From positions 1 through 21,695 of the forward strand of contig JAIPMN010013050.1 of NCBI GenBank assembly GCA_020650975.1: a DNA stretch of 21,695 bases, read 5' to 3'. Positions 1 through 9,660 of this stretch are shown here, in pieces (the first letter of the stretch is position 1; every line of letters begins with the position of its first letter). Origin of the DNA: Apostichopus californicus. Lineage: Eukaryota; Echinodermata; Holothuroidea; Aspidochirotida; Stichopodidae. The notes under the pieces are model-generated. The model worked only from the letters and a program-made list of their open reading frames with translations. It did no database searches and had not been told where the DNA came from. Both the position numbers and the translations under genes were made by a program.

Positions 1-400
1 CGACATTAACAGCCAAGCATCTTCTTAGGCACTCTTCACATGAATGAATATCGAAGAGATTGCCATTAAGCCTTCCATCTCTATTAACTCGGTGAGTGAT
101 ATTATCCCTGTTTGTGTTTTATTTATTCGTCATCTGTATATCATTATGATGTTTGCACTCACCTGTTCTCTTAAGTTCTCACTCACAGATCTCTCTCTTT
201 CTCTCTGGCGCTCTTGATTGACCGACTCGGATGTTACTCGTTCACAACCGTCTTCCCTCCCTACACAGGTTGCCTAGCACTAGAAGAATGGGTAGATCAG
301 GAAGGAGGAGGATGGTGACCTTGGAAGGATCATTGGGACGCATTGCAAGAATGTTACGTAATAATATTAGTGTACATAGGTAAAGGAGACAGATACGTAC
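1..400. other. Non-coding host DNA, no gene recognised
   Basis: No convincing gene is seen. A strong splice-donor-like site (TCG then GTGAGT, GT at 92-93, plus strand) follows a short stretch that stays open from an ATG near position 45. Without a partner exon this is not called. The minus strand downstream of the exon at 401-502 would be intron here. Confidence 0.4.
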
Positions 401-502
401 CGTCATTCCTAAATACCCAAACCAGTACAGTTTGGGGTATTCAAATGCGGAACTTCTTAAGTCCAAGATCAACCCCAACATGCCCATGTAGCCAGCCAAA
501 AC
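401..502 (-). CDS. Candidate internal exon of an unidentified multi-pass membrane protein
   Basis: On the minus strand a 34-codon open segment is bounded by an AG acceptor (504-503, preceded by a short T-run) and a GTACGT donor starting at 400. Its length is exactly 102 nt, so it starts and ends in phase 0. It encodes a hydrophobic stretch beginning VLAGYMGMLGLILDL, then a short polar turn (RSSAFEYPK), then an aromatic hydrophobic start of another segment (LYWFGYLGMT). That pattern is typical of a polytopic membrane protein. The family is not recognised. The exon at 1177-1233 on the same strand ends in phase 0 and would join it in frame, placing an N-x-T glycosylation site just before the helix. 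Splice sites and composition are seen; gene membership is inferred. Confidence 0.4.
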
Positions 503-1089
503 CTAAAATATGTTGTCTATAACATTTGTTAATGATGGTTATTTGATGGCACAACATATTTTCACGGGCTGAAATTTAGGCAATTAACGGCAGTCATCAT
601 TTTTTTGTATTTCCTTTTTAGTTTAGTACTATTTTGGCATTGATTGAATACTTCTGCCTGCTCGTAGTAGAACCACTTTGATTGTCAAGAAATTTCATGA
701 AAACGAAAGAATAATGTCCTATAGTGGGCGCCGATTATATGGCCGTATTTTTGAAAGGACTACCCCAGATTGATCCGATGGTCGGGGCAATCTTGTTATA
801 ATAACATCGTTTAAGCATGCGACCTACAACCTCTCATTCGAACAAGAGAGCAAAGTTTAAGTTTCTAGTATCTTAATATGCAAAATAATCTGGCTTAAGA
901 AAAAAATATACTGGAATGAAAGGTGCAATAGTTTAGTTCCCTGCGTATTAAATATTCACAAATGTATTGACCTAAACTTTTCTTTCCCTTTTAGAGAAAG
1001 AAAATAAGATACAAAACACTAGCTCGTAACAGGGATACTTCTCAGCATAAAGAGCATTGTGATAATTTCTCTTAGAATTTTTCCCGTAG
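503..1089. other. No gene seen; putative intron of the minus-strand membrane-protein gene
   Basis: All frames are interrupted by frequent stops and the DNA is AT-rich. If the exons at 401-502 and 1177-1233 belong together, this is most of a 674-nt intron between them. No repeat or RNA gene was recognised. Confidence 0.3.
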
Positions 1090-1183
1090 GAGAACCTCCG
1101 TTTCCAGTTGATGAAGATATAAAATCCGGTCAAGATGTTCAGATACCGACGTTAAATTGGCCACAGAGATACTTACAGCTGAG
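1090..1183 (+). CDS. Candidate plus-strand internal exon, product unknown
   Basis: A 94-nt segment is preceded by a pyrimidine-rich acceptor ending CCCGTAG (AG at 1088-1089) and followed by GTATAA at 1184. One frame is open throughout and has a protein-like, stop-free composition: it includes PPFPVDEDIKSG and ends NWPQRYLQL. It begins with two bases of a split codon and ends with two, so phase 1 in and phase 2 out. No neighbouring plus-strand exon with matching phase was found, and the donor is weaker than consensus. It overlaps a minus-strand exon candidate ending at 1177, so at most one of the two is likely real. The family is not recognised. Confidence 0.25.
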
Positions 1184-1233
1184 GTATAATTTATGTACCA
1201 AATTGACTTCACATCATGCCAGTCGTTAATCAT
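1177..1233 (-). CDS. Candidate first coding exon of the membrane-protein gene
   Basis: The minus strand has an ATG at 1233 that opens a 19-codon frame ending in TCA GCT, followed by a consensus donor GTAAGTAT (GT at 1176-1175). A stop lies directly upstream of the ATG and no acceptor AG lies between them, so it would be an initial exon or be spurious. The peptide has a polar N-terminus and an N-Y-T glycosylation sequon near its end. The phase-0 donor matches the phase-0 acceptor of the exon at 502-401, whose product starts with a transmembrane-like segment. No signal peptide is visible. It conflicts with the plus-strand candidate 1090-1183. Confidence 0.3.
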
Positions 1234-2686
1234 TTATAGATCAAATTTATTATCAATCATGTGAATTATGGTAATAATTCACATGAAAATACGATTTGGC
1301 AATAAAGATCATTCTCTTTTTCAGCAAAGTCAGTATACTAGTTTTTTTAATAAAAGAATCCTGCATTATAGTGGTAATTTACAAATATTTAATATGTTTA
1401 CAAGAGCACTGGTGCAAATTAACGCCAACAGACATTGGTGAAACATAAAATCATCATTCGGTTAAAAAAAAACGCTGGTCACAACTCGACTGGATGAATA
1501 GGGATGAAATAGCATGTTAATATTTAAGTAAATTGAGTCTAAATATATGAAACTTAAATATTGTCTTACACCGTAATAGCGGGCAGTAAACATAATGATT
1601 AACATCAACACATTTCTTTATTATAAACATTTCTGAATGTTTTATTTTACAATGACCGTTGGTAGTTTCGCAAACTAAATTTTGTACGCCCAACGTCGAT
1701 AACCATATCACTGTCATATACTGTTGCATAGTGATTTTGTACAAAGATGAATACAGGTACGTATTATTCTACATTTTCTTTCGGCAGAAACTTGTTATTA
1801 TTTGATTGTTGGAGACAACAATGTTCCCTTAGACCTTCAATTCATCATCTTAAAGAATCATTCAAAGCAGTAAGTGAAATCCTCAATTAAATTTTGCATT
1901 TAGTTTATTGAAACCGAAAGACACCCAACGAACAGTTAATTTTCTAAAACTATTAATACAAAAAAGTTGCAAATTTACAATTGTTCTACTTAACCGACTG
2001 AGTCAATGTACTGTCAACCAGTTTAAGTTAATACATTTCTATTATAATTCTCTCCTTGAACAATACACTAGGTGTTTCCTTGTATCCTTGAAATTCGAAA
2101 ATGGAACTTACCACGAGCCAACTAATTGCTATGAAGTAAAGACTTTTAGTACTGAGACACAACTTGGAATATAGTCATGGGCATCTAACATGTCATTTCT
2201 TTTCATGTTCAAGGATTTTCGAAACTTTAATAGAAAACAGTTTCTATGAGATACCACTTTCCGAATCATACATGGCAATGTGTGGAACTGCTCTTTAACA
2301 TTAAAATGACAAAAGGGCCGAACAAAGATAGATGGACTGTTTCAGATGATAGTAGAAAAAAAATCGACAACTACCGATAACAAAATGTGCATAGAGGATA
2401 TCCATTACTATAATTGTAGTAAGAAAAAGAATTTCTCGAAGAAAGAATGAAAACAAGTGATCGTTCCTTGCAATTGATAGTTTGATGTAAACACAATGGT
2501 GTGGTGTGGAGACATTTATTTATAACAAGAAGCGGAAATCACAGTGGAATGAGTATTACGTTCATCTCGTTTGAACAGGGCGAATCGATATCATTGTGAA
2601 CTTCTGTGCTTGTGTTGGATATGTATTTGAATTGTTAATCTAAAAACAAACATCAACGTCAACGGAGTCAGTGTGTGTATGTGTTA
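1234..2686. other. AT-rich non-coding DNA, no gene recognised
   Basis: Two modest open frames occur: minus 1744-1517 (75 codons, hydrophobic near its N-terminus, six Cys) and plus 1908-2174 (88 codons). Neither has splice sites, domain motifs or recognisable homology. They are treated as chance frames, although the minus one has a weakly signal-peptide-like start. Confidence 0.35.
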
Positions 2687-2730
2687 GAGTTAGGTGTGTG
2701 TATAACTCCACATAATGACACACACACAAT
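2670..2730. repeat. TG/CA dinucleotide-rich stretch able to form a hairpin
   Basis: GTGTGT runs (about 2670-2701) are followed by an ACACACAC run (2718-2728). GTGTGTGT at 2694-2701 is complementary to the AC run across a loop of about 16 nt. This looks like a decayed dinucleotide microsatellite. Confidence 0.6.
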
Positions 2731-2786
2731 GACGAACCGACAAACAGGGATACTTTTTGACTCCTCCCTGAGTCATTAAATTCCGC

Positions 2787-2813
2787 TCACCATGGGGTAC
2801 CCCACCATGGTGA
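2787..2813. repeat. Perfect 9-bp inverted repeat around a GGTACC core
   Basis: TCACCATGG (2787-2795) and CCATGGTGA (2805-2813) are exact reverse complements separated by 9 nt. The same stretch contains the palindrome GGGGTACCCC. Two ACCATGG start-codon-like contexts fall inside; the first opens a 21-codon frame to 2857. The function is unknown. Confidence 0.7.
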
Positions 2814-2915
2814 CCCCTGAGAAAGTAGCTACCCATGAACAGCTTACATTACTATAACAACTGTTGCTATGGCAACTGATATAACTGTAATTTCCCAAGT
2901 AGCAATAGAACTACG

Positions 2916-3046
2916 ATGTATCATCTCCTACATGGGAGCGATTAGATATTTATAACAATTTGATGTACATATTTCGATTATAACAAAGTGATGAAGACCA
3001 CTGGTATCACCCTACTTCCCGATATGTTACCATGTAGGTGATGCAT
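2916..3046. repeat. Short imperfect inverted-repeat pair, possible tiny MITE relic
   Basis: The left arm at about 2916-2937 and the right arm at about 3027-3046 are reverse complements over roughly 18 of 20 positions if a 3-nt indel is allowed (shared core CCTACATGG / CCATGTAGG). The interior of about 90 bp has no open frame. No clear target-site duplication is seen, so this may be a chance inverted repeat. Confidence 0.3.
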
Positions 3047-3544
3047 AAACAAAGACCAATTCCTTAATGAATGAAATTGTTTCTACTTGCATAAAATATG
3101 ATATGAATGACAAAATGGAAGATATATGTAGGTCACCCAATGCTACATTTTTTTCTAGCTCTTTTCCTTCTAAATAGCACATACTTTTTTATATGAAGAT
3201 AAGTTGGTATTCAACTCAAACTGTTTACAATGGTTGGGATACGTAATGTTGTATCCAACGCTAGCAATACATGCTCACTATGTAGAATTTCAATTAAGGT
3301 TAGAACAGAAGTCCAAAAAGAGAAACAATAAAGCTTATCTCATCGCATGTTATTCATCTATTTCTTTCAGTCCTGATATTATAATGCGCATGTGGTGTGT
3401 TTTTTTGATATAGTCAAGGCTTTCAGAAGATCGTAATTACTTTCCCATGATTTTTTTCTTGATTACAAAATAGCTTTATATATAAAGATATGAAACCAAG
3501 GCTACGACTGATTACCGATCTAGTATCATTTAGATCTACGTTAA
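3047..3544. other. No gene seen
   Basis: AT-rich sequence with homopolymer T-runs. The only open frame of note (plus 3204-3413, 69 codons) has no motif or exon boundary and is regarded as chance. Confidence 0.4.
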
Positions 3545-3612
3545 CCGGTGCTGAGGCCGAGTGGATAAAGGCGGTGGCATTTGAAGCAATGAGCCTAAGC
3601 AATCGGGAGGTT
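3545..3612 (+). repeat. tRNA-like relic (Ser/Leu-type head), tRNA pseudogene or SINE fragment
   Basis: GAGGCCGAGTGG at 3553-3564 closely resembles the RNA polymerase III A box of Ser/Leu-type tRNAs, followed by GATAAAGGCGGTGGC as in their D arm. An anticodon-arm-like TTTGAAG region follows. The expected B box (GGTTCGANTCC) is eroded to GGTTACTAAC and the acceptor ends do not pair, so a working tRNA is not claimed. Most likely it is an old tRNA pseudogene or the head of a tRNA-derived SINE. Confidence 0.45.
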
Positions 3613-4545
3613 ACTAACTTTTCAAACCCTTAATATCAGTAGCCAACTGCTTTCATGTATACCTTCTTTCTACAAAGATATTAAATCTCTAAGGGAATAT
3701 TCAGAAGGTCACATTCATATCGCCTTTTCATCTACAACCTGTTTTACAATACGTTCTTAGAAATGTAAAAAGAAACGATGTAACAATTAAAACCAGGATA
3801 TGATCCTGTTTTCCCCATTTCACTACTTACACTTTTGACTTAGAACTAGGAAGTATATTGCTAATCGTGTTCAGGGTATGCTACCTTTCTGCATTTTGTA
3901 GGGCGATAGCGAAATACACAGTATACATTCACTTTCACTCACCATTTAATATTCTTTTAAAAAAAAAACATTTTTATTGCTATTTGAAACCTATTAATGT
4001 ATTTTCTTCTTTAAACCTGGTCATTTAACCCAAAACACTGCAATTAAAGCAGAAAATGTAATAGCAGATTTCCGTGCCATACTCAGAAAATCTGTTTTGC
4101 AATGACACAGTATTATCTTGCCTTTCGATCAATTGTTCATCTAACTCGAGGCTCATATGCTACACATTTTATTGAATATTTAATCCACCGCTTTTATAGT
4201 AATGTGTTTAATCCGATGTGACATAGTTAACTAATCGTTGTCCCATGCTAATAAAGGATTCGCAAAGGAGAATCAATTACAATAAAGAATGCCCTTACCA
4301 AAACGTAATGAATTTTGTTGAGTTACGTACCGAGGGTGCTTCAAGCACTACGTCAGCGAGACACAACATAAGTTAAACAATTCCCTTTCCTGCATATAAA
4401 TTGTACACTTGCTCTGCCAAAGTATAAAGCATGTGTAAGTGTTAACAGGGAGAGGGAAGAAAGGATCGGTGACGGGAAAACGATATCATGTTATTCCTGA
4501 CGGAAAAAGTTTTCAGAAAAAAGATCCATAGAAAAGAGAACGTAC
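3613..4545. other. No gene seen
   Basis: AT-rich DNA with poly-A/T runs. A minus-strand donor-like GTACGT occurs around 4325-4330, but every frame upstream of it is stopped, so no exon is called. Confidence 0.4.
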
Positions 4546-4722
4546 AGATGGCACAAAAGCACCAGGCTTGCTCCTCCGTCGCAGAACTGTTACTAGTGAT
4601 GGCAGCACGAGCATCAGAGTAACTGCCAGTGTCAGCCACGGATACGGTCTATTTAGCAAGCTATAGGCATCGTCATCTACGTTCCGTGTATTCAAGCTCG
4701 AATTGATAGCAGTCAAGTCCAA
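4546..4722 (-). CDS. Candidate exon encoding one transmembrane segment, product unknown
   Basis: A minus-strand frame is open from just after a TAA near 4733 to a TGA at 4513. It encodes a polar N-terminal part with several N and D residues, then a helix-length hydrophobic run (WLTLAVTLMLVLPSLVTVL, about 4638-4582), then RRRSK, a classic positive-inside stop-transfer pattern. A GTACGT donor-like site at 4545 would end the exon in phase 0. No ATG opens the frame, so it must be spliced at its 5' end; the best acceptor-like AG is near 4690, but it is weak. It lies on the same strand as the exons at 1233-1177 and 502-401, yet a link between them is only a guess. The family is not recognised. Confidence 0.3.
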
Positions 4723-5966
4723 ATGAATACAGTTTTAATCCTGAGTTCGGAAAGTGCCCTTCGGAATACAAATTTCACTAAATGTTGCCTTGGATTTTGT
4801 GAACGGTGCATAGGATATGTTTAGTTGTATGTCAATGTTGTGTCATTAAGGCCGTCGTAAAACCCTCGATAATTAAAAATAAACACAAATTTACACTCGA
4901 AAATCATTTTTCTAGTGTTAAAACCTTTTAGAATGTATTTTAAATGTAAACATACGTTTTATATAACACAATATATTTCTTTACTTTTACTTGTGTAATT
5001 GTAATTATTGTTAAAATGAGCAACACTTTTTGGGTTGAAATGTGATATGTGGCTTGATTACGGCACGAAAAGTCGGAATTCAAACAAAAATGGCGAATGC
5101 CATGGGTGACAAGTAATTCGAGCTATAAAGTTGAATGAAACGTTTTCATGTCATCTTGTTGCTTCTGTCGAAAAGAGATTACTGAAAAACTATATTCTCT
5201 AAGCAAAAAATGCTAGGCTTCATTTCTATTTTATTTTTCTTTGCAATACCTATAACTTTGAAAATCAGTTCTGAGAATCGTAAAATTTTGATTCATAGCG
5301 GGAATACACTCTCACTTGATTGGATAACAGATTGGTGTTGCGTTGCACAATTCCTAACATAACATATATGATGGTAAAGCCACACATACGTCATGACCCT
5401 TTCCAGCGCGCTTGGTCTACATTGACCTAAATGAACGGGGCATAAATGGTCATCATTTGTCACAACAGGTACAGACCGTAACAAGTACAAACGTTAGAAA
5501 AGGTAGAATACAGAATATACACAAGAAGTGAAAACAACCATGACACAGTGTCAACAACATGAAAGTTCATAGTACAAGATGAAACTTTACATCAAATTAA
5601 TTATTAAGGTTTTAGATGGTAAGAACGGTACGTGAATAGGACACTCTCTTATGTAGGGTGTTGACCAGGAAATACTGTCTGTGGACAGTATATACAATGT
5701 TGAGAATAGTGTTACTGTTAATGTTAATGTTACTGAACGCCGGGGAATTTTTATCTAACTGCATACTAATCTGACATGCTATCAAACATGCATACATGCA
5801 TGACAACGTTGTTTAATAATAGGATAAATAAATTGGTGTCTCCTTTGTGCGATAGAGCAATGGTATAAAATAAACGCTGGGTAGATCTTTGCAGTTGAGA
5901 ATGTTAGTTCATTAACAGATACTCTAAAATGTAAATACGAACTGTGTGGAGTATTGACCTATGAAA
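4723..5966. other. AT-rich non-coding DNA, no gene recognised
   Basis: Only short chance-like frames occur (for example minus 5490-5293 and 5806-5612), with no domain motif or clear exon boundary. A run of near-repeated GTTACTGTTAATGTTAATGTTACTG occurs around 5710-5733, a small decayed tandem repeat. Confidence 0.4.
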
Positions 5967-6013
5967 TACACAACAACTATGTTACCAGGACTACACAACA
6001 ACTATGTTACCAG
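5967..6013. repeat. Exact two-copy tandem repeat, 25-bp period
   Basis: The 22 bases at 5967-5988 recur identically at 5992-6013 (both start TACACAACAACTATG). Absence of divergence points to a recent local duplication by slippage or by a mobile-element footprint. Confidence 0.85.
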
Positions 6014-7559
6014 CAAACTAATCGTTAGGAATGTTTCTATTCTATTCCATTATAAGTTATATATATATTATTGGTCATGCATTATCTTCTCCCGTTGTTT
6101 TTTACTTTTGGAATAAATCAATGTTTCTTTAATCTCGTAGAAAGTGGGTAAGCTTTCCTCGAAACATTGGATTCCATCGTTCAAGAAATGTGTTGCCATA
6201 AACTCAACCGACCGTTTCATTATACACATTGAACGTGTGTTGTACAGGCATGTCCCTGCAAACCCCCAGGAGAAACAAGGTGTTTAACAGCTAAGCCTTT
6301 TTAAAGTATTTGAGTGAGACAGTTTTACGAAAGCGAAAGCCTAATGGTATCAGATTTATGTTGTAGGAGCTAAGTAATGTTTAGGACGTTTTAACATTTA
6401 GGTCAATATTATATCAAAGGGTAGTTGTACCGTTGTTTTCATAACAAGAACACCCTAACCATCCTAATTCTTTGGCATAACTATACCATAGGTCATATGT
6501 ATTATTATGATATATTGTTCCTTTGGGTAAAGTCTCGTTATTCAGCTGTTGTAGTACGATCAAAGGAGCACTTTCGCTATTCATTTGTTGTACTACTGAT
6601 TGTGCTATTCCTACATGGCATCACGGAGGAACGACTGTGTTATTAATCCCTAGTACAACTGATGGAAGCGTACATTATCAATCGTTTCTGCTCAGGAGCG
6701 CATGCGTTATTAGGTCCAGAACAAACAAAAAATATGTTACTCGGTTCTAGAGGTCCATAGTAAGTATAAATACATTGGAATATCCCTGTATTATTCCCCA
6801 TTCAGTCTGCCATTCATCTGCACATAGTATACGATTAATGGACAACGGAAAACTGACTCTGGGTTCTAAATCAATGATAGAGAGTAAAGAAACCAATGGC
6901 TAGAACGGAATACGAACCAGTGAACTGTGTGTAACCCTGATATTTTCAACACTCCTCTCTTTCCTGTCTCCCTCACTTATGTACTTAATTGAATTTGAGT
7001 TTGAGATTATTTCCACAGTAAAAATAATAACACCAGAATGGAGATATTAAAATTGAAAAAATGTTTGTCAGTAATTTAAAATACACTCAATAATAAATGT
7101 TGAGTATAATGAAATGACTTCTGATTAAAGTGTGCAGCTTTTTCCATTCTGAAAATAAATGACGCACATCTTTGAAGTAATTGATGTTAAAAGAGGACGT
7201 GCTTGAAATTCACAAATAGAAAATGAATCATAATGAGCATAATTGATGTTGTAATACCGACAATGAGCGATTGTTCTTTTGCATTTATGTTGTATTTGCA
7301 AGTTAATTATGACATAATTTGTTGCGGTTACATATTTTTCTTAAAGATTTGTGAGTACCTCGGAATACTTTACCCACGTTCGTACTTCAAAACGGTCTTT
7401 TTGAAGACAATAAATGATAAATAAGCCAACCTTATCTCCCTAGGCCTTTCCCAACCACACATAACCATATTTTCTATGGCTCCGCGTGCATGCCAAAGTA
7501 TACGCTTGGTTAATCAAAAATGTAAACAATACAACATTACATATTGTTTCAGTTGTTTA
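6014..7559. other. No gene seen; weak degenerate repeats
   Basis: Overlapping frames around 6425-6750 show no domain. Between 6535 and 6730 phrases such as GTTATT, GTACTACTGAT / GTACAACTGATGGA and GGAGCG recur loosely every 35-60 nt, suggesting a decayed minisatellite. The rest is AT-rich with no identifiable gene. Confidence 0.35.
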
Positions 7560-7578
7560 GCAAGGTCGTTGACCTTGC
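7560..7578. promoter_or_regulatory. Perfect 8-bp-arm palindrome resembling a nuclear-receptor IR1 site
   Basis: GCAAGGTC and GACCTTGC are exact reverse complements with a 3-nt spacer. The centre reads AGGTCG-T-TGACCT, one base away from the AGGTCA-n-TGACCT inverted repeat bound by some nuclear receptors. No promoter or gene start is evident nearby, so function is speculative. Confidence 0.3.
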
Positions 7579-8594
7579 CAGTGACGATACAATCCAGCGC
7601 AGCACTCAGGGCCCAGGGCCACAGCGTCCAACGTATTACAATAATTAAACTAACTACAGGATACCCGTCAAGAACCCCGTCGAGTACATGTATAATCAAA
7701 AACTTTACAGTTTACTTGATATGTTTGTGACGGCGATCGTTGAAATCAACTAAATATTTAGTATTTTACCCGCGATTTATGACAACATGTATACGACCCA
7801 TAAAATGTCCTTCGCGATTCAAAGTTTGGGACGCAAATCAGAAGATGATAGGACTAGATTATGTTTATCGCATCACATTACACACAGAGAAACGATTGTT
7901 TTATATTTTATATATAGTGATGATGATTTGCTTTGCTTTCTTAAACGATCTCTGTCTATGGACAACACCATTGAGGAGGTCAAGAGAAGAAGGTAATTTG
8001 AGAAACTATGCCAGAAGAGGAGAATATTAGAATAGAAAGATATGAAATATATTTAAAACAAGGAGATGACTAGAAGGATTCAGTTCTTGATGAGGAAAAA
8101 CAGAGAAGAACCTTGGCCTTTGTGATCATCAGAACTAGGTTTGTGCAGCTGTGTCCCATTTATAAACATGTCTTCATCATTCATGATCAATATCAATAAA
8201 ACTATAATAGATTACCACATAATTTCTTATTTGTGCATATATCCTTTGCAAATGTTCAGAGAGGGCAATTGCTGGGTTGATGCTTGCAGAGGAACCCGTG
8301 TAAAAGTGTGTAAACTTGGAACAAATTATACCTGTTTACGAAGGACTGGCAACAGAACGAATCATTGGTCAATGTATTTATCGAACGACACTATGACATC
8401 GCCCTACCTATTGTACATGACGAATATTTGGCATTTCAAATTGCCAGAATATTTTTAAAAAGGAATGTGCGTGGTAATCAGGAATCAATTATGCGTAGAC
8501 TAATGACGATAACGCTCATGAGACGACTATGCACTGTTTTCGTAGTCGAGACATTTTTTTCCCTTTAAATTTAGGGTGACATTTGTCATTTTTA
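7579..8594 (+). other. Region upstream of the Polinton ATPase; open frames of unknown origin
   Basis: Several overlapping plus-strand frames (7740-8030, 7787-7996, 8141-8458, 8365-8568) lie immediately upstream of, and on the same strand as, the broken ATPase. None shows a motif I recognise. A frame ending near 8200 (containing RRTLAFVIIRTRF) and one at 8365-8568 (ERHYDIALPIVHDEY) look less random than average. They could be remains of another Polinton gene, but no integrase (DDE, HHCC), protease or jelly-roll capsid signature was seen. The left terminal inverted repeat of the Polinton, if kept, would be at or left of here but was not found. Confidence 0.25.
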
Positions 8595-9217
8595 ATGCAT
8601 TCAACGAAATTACAACATTCCCTTACGTGAGTCATTTCAGGGCCTACTGGCTGTTTGCATAGAAACTTTTGACGCAAGATATAATTGAAGGAACGAATAG
8701 GAGGATTGTATATTGCTATGGGGAACACCAGTCAGCTTTTGTGGAGTTGTCTGCTGCCCTCTTTAACATCCGTTTTGTTGAAGGTGTCCTGTGGGATTTG
8801 GAGACATATCTCGATCCGTCTTACAAAACTTTGATGTTTTTAAACGATATTATGACGTCACATGGGAACAATCAACTCATACTGATTTGTTCTCCAAAGG
8901 ATCACATCACAGAAACATTTCTGTGATCTATATTTTACAAAATTTCTTTAACGGGGTAAAAGAAACGCGTAATATCACACTGAATGCACATCATATTGTG
9001 TTATTATAAAAACCCGAGAGACAAAACCCAAGTCTCAAATTTGACCAAACAGATGTATCCAGGTTAGTTCAAATGTAGGCAAGAAGCGTTTGCAGATGCT
9101 ACCAACAAACCATACGGATTACTTTTCATCGATTTAAAGTCTTACACGCCCGAGGATTTTCGTCTTCGTACAAACATTTTTCCAAATGAGACGCAGTATG
9201 AATACGTACCCAAATGA
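8595..9217 (+). pseudogene. ATP: Polinton/Maverick packaging ATPase (FtsK/HerA type), broken
   Basis: In intact Polintons this P-loop ATPase is thought to pump DNA into virus-like capsids. From the ATG at 8595 the frame reads TKLQHSLT, meets a TGA at 8628, then VISGPTG, the start of a Walker A loop (8631-8651) whose GK[ST] part is lost. After a frameshift RRIVYCYGE and FVEGV follow (about 8696-8790), then a Walker-B-like strand LMFLNDIM (about 8831-8854) with N where an acid is usual. A second shift leads to SKGSHHRNISVIYILQN (8893-8943), the conserved segment after Walker B, and NAHHIV. A stop at 9007 and another shift precede KPYGLLFIDLK and LRTNIFPNET, the typical C-terminus, ending at TGA 9215-9217. 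There are at least three frameshifts and at least three internal stops. It lies 74 nt upstream of the intact small basic ORF, same strand. Family assignment is from motif order and is confident; it cannot be functional. Confidence 0.87.
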
Positions 9218-9291
9218 TCGAAGAAAAAAATAAACTGATAAAACATAGACACACAGATCTAAGGCCTTCATTTTTTAACTGAAACGCAGAC

Positions 9292-9636
9292 ATGGCACCA
9301 CCATCACGTCGCTTGAGAAACCATGCCCGGGAAATAGATTTGTTATCAAATGTTCCCCCAAACAAGGCTTTCCTACTCCACGCGGACCCAAAGTTCATTA
9401 CAAGTTTATTTGAATGCGCCGCCAATGTTGTAAAAGGAAATTTACCATTATCGCGCGTCCAGAAGTCCAAATTGTCGCGGTACAACAAACATCTCAGGCA
9501 ACATTCCAACAAACGCTTATCCAATAAAAAGCGCAAGGATATATTTATACAGAGGGGAGGCTATTTGAGTTTGATCTTAAAAACTATCATTCAATCTTTG
9601 GGAGGCATGTTATTAGGTGCTGTGACGCAACGATAA
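9292..9636 (+). CDS. Small basic Polinton protein, 114 aa, fully open
   Basis: An uninterrupted ATG-to-TAA frame encodes a Lys/Arg-rich protein starting MAPPSRRLRNH. It has a middle segment VVKGNLPLSRVQKSKLSRY, a second basic block NKRLSNKKRK leading into IFIQRGGYL (residues about 88-96), and a hydrophobic C-terminal tail (LSLILKTIIQSLGGMLLGAV). Basic block, then Q-[KR]-G-G, then hydrophobic tail is the pattern I associate with a short ORF next to the ATPase in many Polintons. Its role is not established; a nucleic-acid-condensing or membrane-active virion protein has been discussed for similar small ORFs, and that is inference here. It starts 74 nt after the ATPase pseudogene and precedes another broken Polinton ORF by 24 nt. 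It is striking that this gene is intact while all its Polinton neighbours are wrecked; short length may partly explain it. Confidence 0.72.
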   Translation: MAPPSRRLRNHAREIDLLSNVPPNKAFLLHADPKFITSLFECAANVVKGNLPLSRVQKSKLSRYNKHLRQHSNKRLSNKKRKDIFIQRGGYLSLILKTIIQSLGGMLLGAVTQR

Positions 9637-9660
9637 AATATCATGTAATATACCAAAAAA

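Noticed and set aside
1517-1744. 75-codon minus frame with a hydrophobic start and six Cys, like a small secreted peptide
   Set aside because: No clear cleavage site, no exon boundary, AT-rich composition and no recognised family; chance is more likely.
2670-2730. TG and CA runs considered as a CRISPR-like or structured array
   Set aside because: Simple dinucleotide repeat with no spacer structure; the organism is eukaryotic.
4325-4390. Minus segment with AG acceptor and GTACGT donor, as another exon of the membrane gene
   Set aside because: All three frames between the sites contain stops.
9126-9536. 136-codon minus frame, the second longest in the window
   Set aside because: It lies antisense to the ATPase C-terminus and to the intact small basic ORF, both of which show family motifs on the plus strand.
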